64,000 nucleotides of DNA from Vicia villosa (GCF_029867415.1 NW_026705574.1:124001-188000), one strand, 5' to 3'. Positions 1-10,388 are shown, numbered from the stretch's first letter. Notes: generated by a model from the letters alone, not told the origin. Numbers and translations are program-made.

Positions 1-426
1 TCAAGTTGTTCTTCAGTTCTTTGTACTTTGAGAGACTCTATAGGTGTCTTCTGCTTCTTTGCTTGCTTAGCATCAGGCCCTTCTTCTGTGACCTTTCTCT
101 TCAGTTTCTTTTCTTTCTTCTTCTTTTCCTTCTTTCTTAACTCATCCAGAGATGGAAGAGTTCTTCCTCGAATCCAAGTAGGATCAACAGAAGTTTGAGC
201 TTTAACACATGACTTCAGATAGCGTTTAACAGATTTGTCTAGCTCCTCTTTGAACATGTGAGAGAAACTCACAACAGGAGTTCTTCTTGTCAGAATATCT
301 AGAAACACTTTTGATGGAGCGGTCACCTTTTCAATCAGCTGCATCCGTTTTAGAGACTGAGCATTCAGAATACTCCCTCGGATAGTAGTCAAGTTCTGAG
401 ATGAGCCAGCTTCTCTTAGAACATCT
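1..426 (-). pseudogene. Fragment of Sirevirus-type extra (env-like) ORF
   Basis: The minus strand reads openly from about 426 to the window edge. It gives a lysine-rich protein with the segments ILTRRTPVVSFSHMF and TWIRGRTLPSLDEL followed by runs of K and E. The stretch with LNAQSLKRM resembles LNAFSLKKM in the large second ORF at 10389-13130, so I read both as members of one family. In Sireviruses this ORF lies downstream of pol and is often labelled envelope-like or 'putative plant transposon protein'; its function is unknown. Here the coding sequence abuts the 3' end of an LTR directly, with no start codon and no primer site between them, so it is a rearranged fragment. It continues off the left edge. 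Confidence 0.6.
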
Positions 427-1322
427 TGAAGGATAGAAAAACACTTAGAAAGGGGGGTTTGAATAAGTGTAACTTTAAAAACTCTTAAGATAAAAACAAT
501 TGCACAATGATTTTATCCTGGTTCGTTGTTAATGAAACTACTCCAGCCCACCCCCTTAGAGTGATTTACCTCAACTGAGGATTTAATCCACTAATCAACC
601 TTGATTACAATGGTTTTCCACTTAGATAACTTCTAAGTCTTCTAGAGTATACTGATCACAACTTGATCACTCTAGGAACTCAATGCTTAGATACCTTCTA
701 AGACTTCTAGAGTATCTGATCACAACTTGATCACTCTAGCAAACTTTACAAATGAATGTAAGCAAATTCTTACAAGAGTTCAAAGTGCTTCTTATAAAGC
801 GGTAATTACAACTGTGATATTTCTCTTAAGTTCTAAGCTTAACACTCACTGAATATTACAAGTTATGTGAGGTTGAAGATGAAGTTTGATAGTGTTTGAT
901 TCAACAGCGTTTCAACAAGTTTTAGAGAGTTGTTCGTGATTGGTAATTCGTAACCTTGCTTCTGATCAGAACTTCACTATTGGTGCAGAGCATCTTCTTG
1001 TCTTCATACTTTGAAGTACTTGAGCGTGATACCATAAGAACTTCAGTGCTTCTGCTTCTGATCTCATGTTCTTCTGATGCTTCATAGACCATGTTCTGAT
1101 TCTGCTTGACCATCTTCTGATGTCTTGCGAGAGCATGTTCTGATGTTGCAATCTTGAACCTTCTGAGTCAGTGCTTCTGAGCACTGAATTGTGCATACTC
1201 TTTATGTATTTCCTAAAATGGAAAATGTAAAGGATTAGAGTACCACATTGTCTTATACAAAATTCATATACATTGTTATCATCAAAACAAGAATATTGAT
1301 CAGAACAATTCTTGTTCTAACA
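427..1322 (-). mobile_element. Sirevirus-type LTR, minus orientation, truncated context
   Basis: Read on the minus strand this begins TGTTAGAACAAG and ends CTATCCTTCA, the same termini as the LTRs of the element at 6364-15588. It shares the GATGATAACAA motif, the 'actagagtgatc' type internal repeats and the C-rich tract near the end. It is about 896 bp against about 1.21 kb for the intact LTRs, so it is a divergent or internally deleted relative. The flanking 5-mers (CATCT at 422-426 and TTTAT at 1323-1327) do not match, and no primer binding site follows the LTR end. It is therefore neither a clean solo LTR nor the end of an intact element. Confidence 0.8.
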
Positions 1323-2226
1323 TTTATAAATGAACGTCTCTAATTCAAAATCGAACGTGAAACTTTTGTTTCATTCAGCTCCTTTACAGAATAATCCACC
1401 CATTTTTTTAACCGTGTTCATGTTTGATGTTGAGCTTTCAGAGTAAATTTGCATGTAATTCGGATTTGGTTATTTTTCCATCAGATCGTCTATGGTTCAA
1501 AGCACAATGATTCCATGTTGTAGCCTCATTTGACAGGTTCATATTGATCCAATATGTATATTTTCCAATTCTATGTGATTGTGGATTAGATTTGTATTTT
1601 TGTAATTAATGAATTCTGAAATGGAATTGAATTATCCAGAAATTGTGTAGTTATGGATTAGGGATTGTATTTTATCATATGCATAAATTCTGAATTTGCA
1701 TTTGCATTGAATTGGGAGATAGTTAAATAAGAGTTAACATATCTAATACATATGTTTATCTTATGGTTTGAGGACACATTTAAATGGATATGCTCCTCCA
1801 TTGGGTTGTTGCTTTTTTTGTTATTTGTTACCCTGTTTGATGCAGGTTTTACTAGCCTTATTGGCTTTGTGGTGAGCTTCTGTCTATGATGGTTAAGCAT
1901 GTTGCTTCTGTCATAGATGGTTAAGAATTATATGGCTTCTGCCCTATGGTGGTTAAGCATTATGCCCTTTGTTGGCTTTATTGATCTTTGCTTCTGTTAA
2001 TTAGTTAAGCCTCGAATTATAGCCTTATATTTCCCAAAGTAATTTTCAACTTCCTGTAATGGAATCGTACAAGACATATTTGTCAATCTGAATGTAAAGA
2101 AGAATAAATTATCCATAATATAAACATTATTACAGCATGAGTTAACCATTCAAAAGATATATTGAAAACCAAGAATATAATTGCCTAAAACTTGCTCTGA
2201 AATATTAACTCTTTTCTTGCTTTCAG
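1323..2226. other. Non-coding interval with short imperfect repeats
   Basis: No convincing gene is seen. Between about 1875 and 1975 a motif of the form 'cttctgYc..atggtggttaagcat' recurs three times at roughly 35 bp spacing. The stretch just before 2227 ends in a pyrimidine-rich acceptor (ttgctttcag), so the right part is probably the intron upstream of the captured LPAT-like exon. Confidence 0.5.
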
Positions 2227-2352
2227 GGGTTTGTTTCAACTGTAAGTCATATGCGTTCATTCGTTCCTGCCATTTATGACATAACAGTGGCTGACCCTAA
2301 AAGTACTCCTGCTCCTACAATGCTAAGACTCTTAAATAAGAAACCTTCTATG
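2227..2352 (+). pseudogene. Single exon of an LPAT2-like acyltransferase gene
   Basis: This 126 bp (42-codon) segment encodes [18 protein letters not shown] followed by [12 protein letters not shown]. It matches the part of plant ER-type lysophosphatidic acid acyltransferase (LPAT2) that lies after the conserved PRNVLIPRTK block in the PlsC acyltransferase region. The family transfers an acyl chain to lysophosphatidic acid to make phosphatidic acid. The exon is bounded by an AG acceptor (2225-2226) and a GTAAG donor (2353-2357), and its frame is open. I found no neighbouring LPAT exon within the window. Immediately downstream is a Helitron helicase relic on the same strand, so the exon looks like a gene fragment carried by a Helitron. 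Confidence 0.8.
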
Positions 2353-2431
2353 GTAAGCTCATTTAATTAAAGTTTTAGTAAAACATTTATTTTCATAATC
2401 CTAATCATCTAATTGAAATCCTCTGTATGCC

Positions 2432-2965
2432 ATGAAATTAGAAAATGATAAAACAAAAAATGATAAAAAAATTGGAGAAGGCAAAATATCCAAACCAAAC
2501 AATGGTTATACAGATATTGATATTCCACCAGACCTGTTTATTACAGAATTTGAGGACCCAATCGTAGCAATTTTTGATTCTACATATCCGGAATTTACGA
2601 TCAATTCTTGCTTCTACATTGGAGGTTGTTGATAAAATATTTAAACCATATTCTTGATTTAATGGCAGGTATACATGATTCAATTTTTATATTCATTTGA
2701 ACTAACTATTTGAATTCCCAATACAGGAAACTTGCGGGATTATTTCACCGCAAATTCTGTTGATAAGTCGGAAATCCACGATGTAACATTGGTTGACATC
2801 CTCACCCCAGAATTTCTCAGTTCACTGCAAACATCAGGATTACCTAACCATCATATAAAACTAAAGGTTGGAACACCAATTATGCTCATGAGAAACATCA
2901 ACCAGTCTGAAGGCTTATGTAATGGGACAAGGTTGATAATAACAAAGTTGGGTGGTGTGGTTTAA
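2432..2965 (+). pseudogene. Helitron PIF1-like helicase, C-terminal fragment
   Basis: Two open pieces carry the C-terminal signature of plant Helitron RepHel helicases. The first reads DIDIPPDLFI then DPIVAIFDSTYPEF; the second reads SGLPNHHIKLKVGTPIMLMR and NQSEGLCNGTRLIITKLG. Between them, a shifted frame near 2598 still spells LRSILASTLEVVDKI, which is the next helicase block, so the gene is frameshifted. The pieces may be joined by an intron ending at an AG near 2726. The reading stops right after TKLG, losing the final helicase motifs. The N-terminal HUH Rep domain and helicase Walker motifs are absent, so this is a dead remnant. Confidence 0.75.
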
Positions 2966-3638
2966 ACTATGTGATTTTTAGTCTGGTGGTTAAATTACTC
3001 TTGTTTGGGTGGAGCTAGCAGTTAAGTGTTGAGCCTTTGTTGGCTTTTATATGTACCAGTATGTAAACTTGTAACAGTATCATGGCATGTCTTATGTTGT
3101 GTTATTATTAATATATTTCTTTAGCCTTTATAATAAAAAAAAATTTATGATGAACATGCAAAGTTCAAATCAATAACTATAAATGTAGTTTACAAGGAAA
3201 TCTTCAACAATATATAAGTAGCCTGATATTAATGAAAATAATTTCAGCCACAAACACTTTATTTGAAAAATATTATGTTGATTTCTTTTATATTTTTAAA
3301 CCAAACCTTCAATGTTTACTTATAACTGACCATTCAAAACATAACACCCAACTACAATGACTATTGTGAATCACACCTCAAAATAACAACACTGACATAC
3401 TTAATACCATAATTTAAAACAAAACCATCATATAACATACTACTAACATATAACATTTATATTACCAAAATATAAAAATATCACTTCACTAAACAAAATA
3501 ACATGCCTTTCAGACTGATAACATGAAAACAAAAACACCGATTGTCAAGAGAAACTGTTTTTACCATGTTCACACACACAAATACAACTGATATTTTGAT
3601 ATACATTCATGTCTTTGACTTAAATAAAAACACATTCA
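2966..3638. other. AT-rich interval, no gene seen
   Basis: The sequence is AT-rich and I see no open frame with protein-like composition and no structured repeat. It may hold the 3' flank of the minus-strand B3-type gene that ends at 3639. Confidence 0.5.
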
Positions 3639-5787
3639 TCAAACTCTTGATCTGTTGACGATTGACAAAGCAACCAATTGTGTTCCAGATGTAATAGCCG
3701 GGCTTGGTTGGTCACACATTACAAATCTAAGACGATCACCATCCTGAATGCGACATTCCTTTACAAAATCAGACCACCCATCGAAAATGAACCTCTCAAC
3801 ACAATACTTCCTCTTAGCATAATGGATTTCACACTTGAAGACCTTTTTCAAATCAGAATCCCAGAACAAAACACGCGTATAATGCTTGTCCAAGCAACCG
3901 CGGATAACTTTTTGCGGGAATTGCTGCACATAAAACATATAACGCTACAAACTATAATTACAACTGTCAAAATAAAAGAAAAAAAAATATCCAACATTAA
4001 ATGCGTATATTTCAATAATTAAAACGCTTATATAATACCTAAGCTAAATAACTTGATATACTTACACCACGAAAAGTACCTTAGCACATTCTATAACCTT
4101 ACACCACAAAAAGTACTTGTGCCCATCAACATCCTTCGTTTGAACGAGTTCTACAATCCTGCAACTCTTTCTGTTTTTATTCACGTGTTCTGACGACCTC
4201 ATTTCAAACCCAGCTCTTGCACCCAAACTGATACCAACTCCCCCATCAATCGTTGTTTCTCTCGCTGCACCTTTGCCTTTCGTTTTACTATATATTCGAT
4301 CACTTCTTCTACGCCCTACTTGAATCATACCCTTCACATAACCTTCCTTCAACACTGCTTTACCTTTCCCATCGCTCTTAGTTTCATCACCGATCATCAT
4401 TTCAGACCGACATCCATTACTTTCCCCAGTGACAACGACCTCCCGCCCAGCATTCTTCCCTGCACGACTTTTCTGCCATAGTTTCTTAACCTCTCAGTTG
4501 TCTAACAAGCTGTTGACCAACATCTCCCTATTCAGCCTATCCCATGTTGATTCAACCTCCGTCTTAGAAGTGTTCCTGCCAAAAGAAAACCCTTTTACTG
4601 GAAAATACACCATTTTATCAAAATATTACAAACTACACACACATTTGCCTCAAATAATGATTCAATGAACATAAAACAAAAACTTAAAAAAAAAAACAAA
4701 TCACAAACATATAACATGTTGGTGTAACCTCCATCTTCAATAAGTTGCTGATAGCATAAACCACTTTTAATCACCAATACATGATTTGATCAAAATATTA
4801 CAAACTATAAAAAATAACATGCAAAAACTATAACACACACAATCGACTCTAAAACTAATTCAGTAAACTAAAGACTCATCTAAACATGAGTCAGACTTTC
4901 AAACAGCCCACCATAAGACTCATCTGAGTTATAATCATTGCAAAGTACTATTCAACATTACATACTGTGTTTAGAAAACATATTACTACATGAATTTAAA
5001 AATCATACTTACGCATTTTCCAACTTGTTTGCAGTTCCACCAATACCATCTACCCCGACACCATCAATACTTGACTCCCCCACTAAAGACTTTGAACAAC
5101 AGCAAACACAAAAACAGTATATATAACATCAGAAAAACATCCCAAAATACAAAACTAACAATATTAAAATACCATTTCTGTAAAACATCTGTCACACAAC
5201 AATGTCTTTTATACTCAAACACAATAAATTAAATGTTTACCCTTTTACACATTCTGATACCAAGTCTTAACACTGATCAGGAATGACAGATGTATCAACC
5301 CTAACTATTTCAGGGACAGTAACCGATACTTCTTGCTTCACAATCACTTCATCATCCCCACCATCCTTCAAACTCTCCAAACACAAAGGATCAACATGAA
5401 GACAAAAATCTTCAAATGATGTCAATTTAACCTTCTTGCCGGTACTTTCCTCATATTCTTCCGCAGCTTCAAGATACTCAAAGTAATGTTCTTTGATATT
5501 TGCATCAAACGGGAAGGCGGGATTCTTCGATCGACACCTACACGTATTCAGAACATTTAGATCACTGTCGGTTAATAACATTATCCTACAAAAAACAAAA
5601 ACAAGCATTCTTATAAACCAGACAATAAAACCCAGAAATCGGTACCTACATAATAACATAGACGAAATATACCGCCAAACTAATGGAAATGCCCATACAC
5701 AAAATAGAAACCTACAAAACTGAACATGAACAAAAACGACGGTGTTTACCTGTCATCTTCAACATTCCGGTTGAGGCTTGACATTTT
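3639..5787 (-). pseudogene. B3-domain gene, copy A (multi-exon, broken)
   Basis: Read on the minus strand, exon 1 (5752-5787) starts MSSLNRNVEDDR and ends at a GT donor. Exon 2 follows an AG acceptor near 5586 and continues in frame (IMLLTDSDLNVL...FCLHVDPLCLESL) to a stop at 5267. A later exon (about 4600-4064) is basic (GRRRSDRIYSKTKGKG) but has one in-frame TGA near 4495. The last exon begins after an AG at 3927 with FPQKVIRGCLDKHY and contains FIFDGWSDFVKECRIQDGDRL, the typical end of a plant B3 DNA-binding domain. B3 proteins are plant transcription regulators; this one is closest in look to the REM-type. Splice sites are partly intact, but the internal stop and the early stop of exon 2 argue for a pseudogene. 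A related copy lies at 16603-18051 on the same strand. Confidence 0.6.
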
Positions 5788-6003
5788 CGACTAAGAAGAT
5801 GAAAGGTTCGTTTCGTACTAAAGAAAAAAATGGAAACCTTGCTTTTCCCAAGTGATCTGAATGGTACATACACCAATACTACCTCTTTGTAAAAACTCTT
5901 TCCAAACCGTTAGGATTCCTTAAATTTATTATTCCAACAATAACTAATACACACGTGAATGAATCTATTGATTTTTTTATGTGTCTGTTAAATTCTTTGT
6001 ATA

Positions 6004-6027
6004 TAATAATAATAATAATAATAATAA

Positions 6028-6069
<42 letters not shown>
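6004..6069. repeat. (AAT)n microsatellite
   Basis: A run of trinucleotide AAT units with one interruption. Open frames across it (poly-Ile, poly-Leu) are artefacts of the repeat. Confidence 0.95.
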
Positions 6070-6070
<1 letters not shown>

Positions 6071-6358
6071 CATAAATACACACAATTACAATAACCAACA
6101 TTCATCATTAAATATTTAAAAAATAGCCCTATTACAATTTTATAATAATTTTTTTTATTCATAAATATTAACTTTATAAACACCTTTTTTCACAAATTGC
6201 TTCAAGTTGATTTTTTACGGGGTCATTACTTTATGGGCCCTTGAAAACTTTTGTGATATATTTTTCTTTCTATCCAACCTTTAATCATATGAATCATAAA
6301 AACTATTTAATCATTGTAAGAAATTATTATAAAATACATGTTCAATCCTTCCCTAATA

Positions 6359-6363
6359 TATAG
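6359..6363. other. Target site duplication TATAG (partner 15589-15593)
   Basis: TATAG lies immediately before the TGTTAG start of the left LTR and again immediately after the CCTTCA end of the right LTR. A perfect 5 bp duplication is what Ty1/copia integrase leaves, and it proves that 6364-15588 inserted as one unit. Confidence 0.95.
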
Positions 6364-6943
6364 TGTTAGAACAAGATTTGTTCTGATCAATTATCTTAGT
6401 TTTGATGATAACAATAATATGAATTTTGCTCAAGATAATATGGTACTCTAATCCAATGCAATTTCCCTTTCAGGAAATATATATAAAGAGTACGCATAAT
6501 TCAGCGCTCAGAAGCTTTGTCTCAAATGGTTCAGTATGCAACATCAGAACATGGTCTGGCAAGACATCAGAAGATGGTCGAAGCAGAATCAGAACATGGG
6601 TCTATGGAAGCATCAGAAGAACAAGAGAACAGAAGCACTGAAGTTCTGATGGTATCACGCTCAGAAGCACTTCAAGGTCAGAAGATCAGAAGATGCTATG
6701 CACCAAGCTGTTTGACTCTGATGATATTCAAACGTTGTATTCACAAACATCAGATCAGAAGGAAGTACAAGTGGCAGGCTACGCTGACTGACAAAAGGAA
6801 CGTTAAAAGCTATTAAAGGCTACGTCAGTAGACACAGCGTGAACAAGGCTCGAGGTAGTTGACAAAAGCGTATAACATTAAATGCGATGCTGTACGGAAC
6901 ACGCAAAGCATTAAATGCATTCAACGGTCATCTTCTCCAACGC

Positions 6944-6953
6944 CTATAAATAT
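6944..6953 (+). promoter_or_regulatory. LTR TATA box
   Basis: CTATAAATAT, preceded by a CT/CA-rich stretch, is a good match to a plant TATA box and lies in the middle of the LTR, where U3 should end. The same sequence is at about 14959-14968 in the right LTR. Confidence 0.65.
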
Positions 6954-7186
6954 GAAGTTCTGATGAGAAGCAAGGTTAACGATTCTGCACCAAAACAACT
7001 CATATCAACTTGCTGAAACTCTGTTCAAATCTAAACTCAGAATCTTCATCTTCATCAAAGCTCACTACATTGCTTTTGTAATATATTAGTGAGATTAAGC
7101 TTAAACGATTAAGAGAAATATCACAGTTGTGATTATCGCTTTCAAGAAGCATTTGTAATACTCTTAGATTGATTACATTAAGTTGT

Positions 7187-7390
7187 AAGGAACTAGAGTG
7201 ATCGTGTTGATCAGAATACTCTAGGAAGTCTTAGGAGTGAACTAAGCAAATTGTAACTAGAGTGATCGTGTGGATCAGTAGACTCTAGAAAAGTCTTAGA
7301 GGGTATCTAAGCAGTTGTTCCTGGAGTGATCAGTGTGTGATCAGTAGACTCTGGAAGACTTAGTTGCTGACTAAGTGGAGAACCATTGTA
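7187..7390 (+). repeat. Three imperfect ~65 bp repeats inside the LTR
   Basis: Units of the form 'actagagtgatcgtgt.gatcag.agactctag..agtcttag' occur three times, each ending in a 'ctaag' element. They are also present in the right LTR (about 15203-15402) and, in reverse orientation, in the LTR at 427-1322, so they are a family feature. Confidence 0.8.
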
Positions 7391-7577
7391 ATCCGTGCGA
7401 TTAGTGGATTAAATCCTCAGTTGAGGTAAATCATCTCTGCGGGGGTGGACTGGAGTAGTTTAGTTAACAACGAACCAGGATAAAAATAACTGTGCAATTT
7501 ATTTTTATCTGTCAAGTTTTTAAAGCTACACTTATTCAAACCCCCCCCCCCTTTCTAAGTATTTTTCTATCCTTCAA

Positions 7578-7590
7578 TTGGCATCAGAGC
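7578..7590 (+). promoter_or_regulatory. Primer binding site, initiator Met-tRNA type
   Basis: TTGGCATCAGAGC begins one base after the LTR end. It is the usual plant copia primer site (TGGTATCAGAGC) with T to C at one position, as in Sireviruses. It would pair with the 3' end of initiator methionine tRNA to prime minus-strand DNA. Confidence 0.85.
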
Positions 7591-7662
7591 GCCGGTTCTA
7601 AGGTGCAAGCACTTAACCGTGTTTAGAAAAGATTCAGGAAGAGAAAAACGCTTCAGTAAAAG

Positions 7663-9588
7663 ATGGTTGATGAAAGTGAAAAGTCTACACCTACGCCTGC
7701 ATCTACATCTGGCTCTGCTGAGCAATACAACGGTAACAATGGTTATACTAGACCGCCGGTATTTGATGGTGAAAACTTTGAATACTGGAAAGATAAACTG
7801 GAAAGTTACTTTCTTGGTCTAGATGGTGATCTATGGGATCTTCTGATGGATGGTTACAAACATCCAGTAAATGCCAGTGGCGTAAAGCTGACAAGGCAAG
7901 AAATGAATGATGATCAGAAGAAGCTTTTCAGGAATCATCATAAATGCAGAACTGTTTTGCTGAATGCTATCTCTCATGCTGAGTATGAGAAGATATCTAA
8001 CAGGGAAACGGCCTATGACATATATGAGTCCTTGAAAATGACTCATGAAGGAAATGCTCAAGTCAAGGAGACTAAAGCTCTAGCTTTAATCCAGAAGTAT
8101 GAAGCCTTCAAGATGGAGGATGATGAAGACATTGAAAAGATGTTTTCAAGATTTCAAACTCTTACTGCTGGATTGAGAGTTCTTGACAAGGGATACACCA
8201 AGGCTGATCACGTAAAGAAGATCATCAGAAGCTTACCCAGAAGATGGGGTCCTATGGTGACTGCATTCAAGATTGCAAAGAATCTGAATGAAGTTTCTCT
8301 GGAAGAGCTTATCAGTGCCTTGAGAAGTCATGAAATAGAGCTGGACGCAAATGAGCCTCAAAATAAAGGTAAGTCTATTGCATTAAAATCAAATATCAAG
8401 AAATGCACTAACGCTTTTCAGGCTAGAGAAGAAGATCCTGAAGAATCAGAATCTGAAGAAGAAGATGAACTGTCCCTGATCTCCAGAAGGCTAAATCAAC
8501 TCTGGAAGACCAAGCAAAGGAAGTTCAGAGGCTTCAGAAGTTCAAAGAAATTTGAACGTGGAGAATCTTCTGATGACAGAAGATTTGACAAGAAGAAGGT
8601 CATGTGCTATGAATGCAATGAGCCTGGACACTTCAGGAATGAATGTCCAAATCTTCAGAAGGAAAATTCCAAGAAGAAGTTTCATAAGAAGAAAGGTCTT
8701 ATGGCAACCTGGGATGAGTCAGAAGATGATTCAGACTCAGAAGATGAGCAGGCCAACTGTGCGCTGATGGCGACAGAAGATGACGGATCAGAATCTACAT
8801 CAGAATCAGATTCTGAAGAGGTATTTTCTGAACTTACTAGAGATGAGTTAGTTTCCGGTCTAACTGAACTTCTGGAACTCAAGTCTCAGATTAGTCTCAA
8901 ATACAAAAAGCTGAAAAAGCTATTTGAATTTGAACCAAAGAAGCTTGAGTTGGAGAATTCTGAATTAAAAGAAAAACTTTTAAAATTATCCAATAATGTT
9001 GGATCTCCTTCTGATTCAGAAAAATCCACTCCTAGTCTAAACCATATTCTGAAAGAATATGATTTAAGTTTCAGGAAGTTCTTATCTAGAAGTATTGGCA
9101 GAAGTCAGCTAGCTTCTATGATATATGCTGTGTCTGGAAACAAAAGAGTTGGCATTGGTTTTGAGGGTGAAACCCCATACAAACTTGAACCTGTTGATGA
9201 AATGAAATTCACATACAAGCCATTGTATGATCAGTTCAAGTATGGCCACTCCCATGATGTTAGGCACACTTCACATGCTCAAAGTTTTCACATAACACAC
9301 ACCAAAAAGCATGTGACACAACCTAGGAAATATCATGAAACTCACATTAAAAATTATCATGCTGTTACTCCTTCTGCTTACAATGTTAAACCCAAGTTCA
9401 ATCAGAACTTGAGGAGAACTAACAAGAAAGGACCCAAGAAAATGTGGGTACCAAAGAAAAAGACTATTTCTGTTGCATATTCTCTTGGCGACAAAGAAGA
9501 TAAAAATCAACATGACATGTCTCCTGGACTCAAGTTGGTTTCATCACTTGAAGGGAAGAAAGATTGTCTTCCAAGTTCTGGTTCTTAA
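7663..9588 (+). CDS. gag: Sirevirus-type Gag (nucleocapsid precursor)
   Basis: The intact 641-residue ORF starts 73 bp after the primer site. Near residue 27 it has RPPVFDGENFEYWK, the DUF4219-like entry to the copia Gag domain. Residues 95-220 form the UBN2-type Gag region, including IIRSLPRRWGPMVTAFKIAK. At about residue 315 lies one zinc knuckle, CYECNEPGHFRNEC (CX2CX4HX4C), flanked by basic and then strongly acidic Ser/Glu-rich tracts. The C-terminal third is basic. Gag would assemble the virus-like particle in the cytoplasm and package RNA. The frame ends just as the protease should begin, and the next bases hold a protease relic in another frame, so the stop is a frameshift at the gag-pol junction. 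Intactness and LTR identity suggest recent function. Confidence 0.93.
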   Translation: MVDESEKSTPTPASTSGSAEQYNGNNGYTRPPVFDGENFEYWKDKLESYFLGLDGDLWDLLMDGYKHPVNASGVKLTRQEMNDDQKKLFRNHHKCRTVLLNAISHAEYEKISNRETAYDIYESLKMTHEGNAQVKETKALALIQKYEAFKMEDDEDIEKMFSRFQTLTAGLRVLDKGYTKADHVKKIIRSLPRRWGPMVTAFKIAKNLNEVSLEELISALRSHEIELDANEPQNKGKSIALKSNIKKCTNAFQAREEDPEESESEEEDELSLISRRLNQLWKTKQRKFRGFRSSKKFERGESSDDRRFDKKKVMCYECNEPGHFRNECPNLQKENSKKKFHKKKGLMATWDESEDDSDSEDEQANCALMATEDDGSESTSESDSEEVFSELTRDELVSGLTELLELKSQISLKYKKLKKLFEFEPKKLELENSELKEKLLKLSNNVGSPSDSEKSTPSLNHILKEYDLSFRKFLSRSIGRSQLASMIYAVSGNKRVGIGFEGETPYKLEPVDEMKFTYKPLYDQFKYGHSHDVRHTSHAQSFHITHTKKHVTQPRKYHETHIKNYHAVTPSAYNVKPKFNQNLRRTNKKGPKKMWVPKKKTISVAYSLGDKEDKNQHDMSPGLKLVSSLEGKKDCLPSSGS

Positions 9589-9998
9589 ATCTGTTGAAGA
9601 AACTATGTTCGTAGGAAATCAGAAAAGAAATTTATTAGTCTTGGAACCATCTGTTTCGTTTGTCTCTAAAGCATTGATGTTTCTTTCTTGATTATTCTGA
9701 ATGATCTAAATGCTACAGAATAGACAATATTGAAACATTGATTGTGGACTAATCAATAAATATCTGGTTTGATGATAAACTTGTTTCTGATGAAACGAAG
9801 CAGCTTAAGAATTTCTGCAGATACAGTTTTGTCTTATCAGAAGCTGCAGAACAAAGAAGTGAACCTCCAGAAGCTGTGCATATCAGAAGTAATGGATCAG
9901 AAGATCATTCAGATTTATATCAGCTCACTTCAGAAGGAGTGTTTCCAGAAGAGAAATTTGATCAGATCAGAAGCAGTGATCAGAATCTGAAGGCGTAA
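9505..9998 (+). pseudogene. pol scar: protease start fused to integrase C-terminal tail
   Basis: Overlapping and following the gag stop, another frame carries LLDSSWFHHLKGRKIVFQ. This is the position of the retroviral-type aspartic protease start in Sireviruses, but the D-S/T-G triad reads D-S-S. The relic runs to about 9690. From there the frame reads FLDYSE, stop, SKCYRIDNIETLIV, stop, SINIWFDDKL, which matches the integrase C-terminal block that in plant copia reads FLGYS..SKAYR..N..T..IEES..V.FDE. Two in-frame stops interrupt it. Everything between (most of protease and the integrase core) and everything after (RT and RNase H) is absent. This internal deletion explains why the element is non-autonomous. 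Confidence 0.8.
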
Positions 9999-10388
9999 AG
10001 TCTATTCTGAAATTTACAACTGTCATCTAGTATCTGATGGTGAACACGTGTCTGTACGGTTTATACAAAGCGTGCAGTTGAAAAGACGCCGACCTAGGTA
10101 ACTGTTTTAAATCAATTCATTTACCACGTTCTCTCTCCTCACGTCACTCATCATTTAATAAAATTGATTTCCTTTGATTCTGGAACTGTTCAATTTATAT
10201 TTCTTATTATTTTCCTTTTCAAATCCGTCTCTATATATTCTTTTCAAATCATATCTTACATCTTTTTCGCTCCCTTGTCTCTCTCTCTCCTTGCATTCTC
10301 TCGTTTGAAAAGTTCTTAGCCGTTTTCTAAAAACCCTAATCGAAAACCCAGTCCGTTCTTCTTGTTCGTTTTTGTTCATTCTGCATCC
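9999..10388 (+). promoter_or_regulatory. Possible internal promoter and leader of the second ORF
   Basis: The stretch before the second ORF looks like a plant gene promoter and leader. It has a TATA-like TCTATATATTC near 10230, then a long pyrimidine-rich tract with CTCTCTCTCTCC, then AAAAACCCTAATCG close to the start codon. The start at 10389 sits in a good plant context (ATCCATGGCT). I infer that the second ORF may be expressed from its own transcript rather than by readthrough; no sequence evidence alone can prove this. Confidence 0.4.

Larger units (their letters stand above)
5788..6363. other. Upstream flank of B3 copy A with AAT microsatellite
   Basis: The interval holds an (AAT)n tract and then the segment 'accataaatacacacaatt...aaatatttaa' that is repeated beside the second B3 copy at about 18350-18405. 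This shared flank supports a duplication of the locus. The last five bases, TATAG (6359-6363), are the left target duplication of the LTR element that follows. Confidence 0.7.
6364..7576 (+). mobile_element. 5' LTR of the Sirevirus-type element
   Basis: Starts TGTTAGAACAAG and ends CTATCCTTCA. It contains a TATA box at 6944, three imperfect internal repeats at 7187-7390, and an 11-C run just before the end. Hexamers of the TCAGAAG type recur many times in its first half. Small open frames inside it are duplicated exactly in the right LTR and show no coding character. Confidence 0.95.

Noticed and set aside
427..1322. Clean solo LTR
   Set aside because: Flanking 5-mers differ and the left flank is coding sequence of the same element family.
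5879..6183. Poly-Ile/Leu open frames across the AAT tract
   Set aside because: They exist only because a trinucleotide repeat has no stop in some frames; no gene-like composition outside the repeat.
6426..6816. Small proteins encoded in the LTR (also at 14442-14832)
   Set aside because: Identical copies in both LTRs simply reflect LTR identity; composition follows the repeated TCAGAAG word.
8682..8882. Serine-rich minus-strand ORF
   Set aside because: Antisense shadow of the acidic Ser/Glu-rich part of gag.
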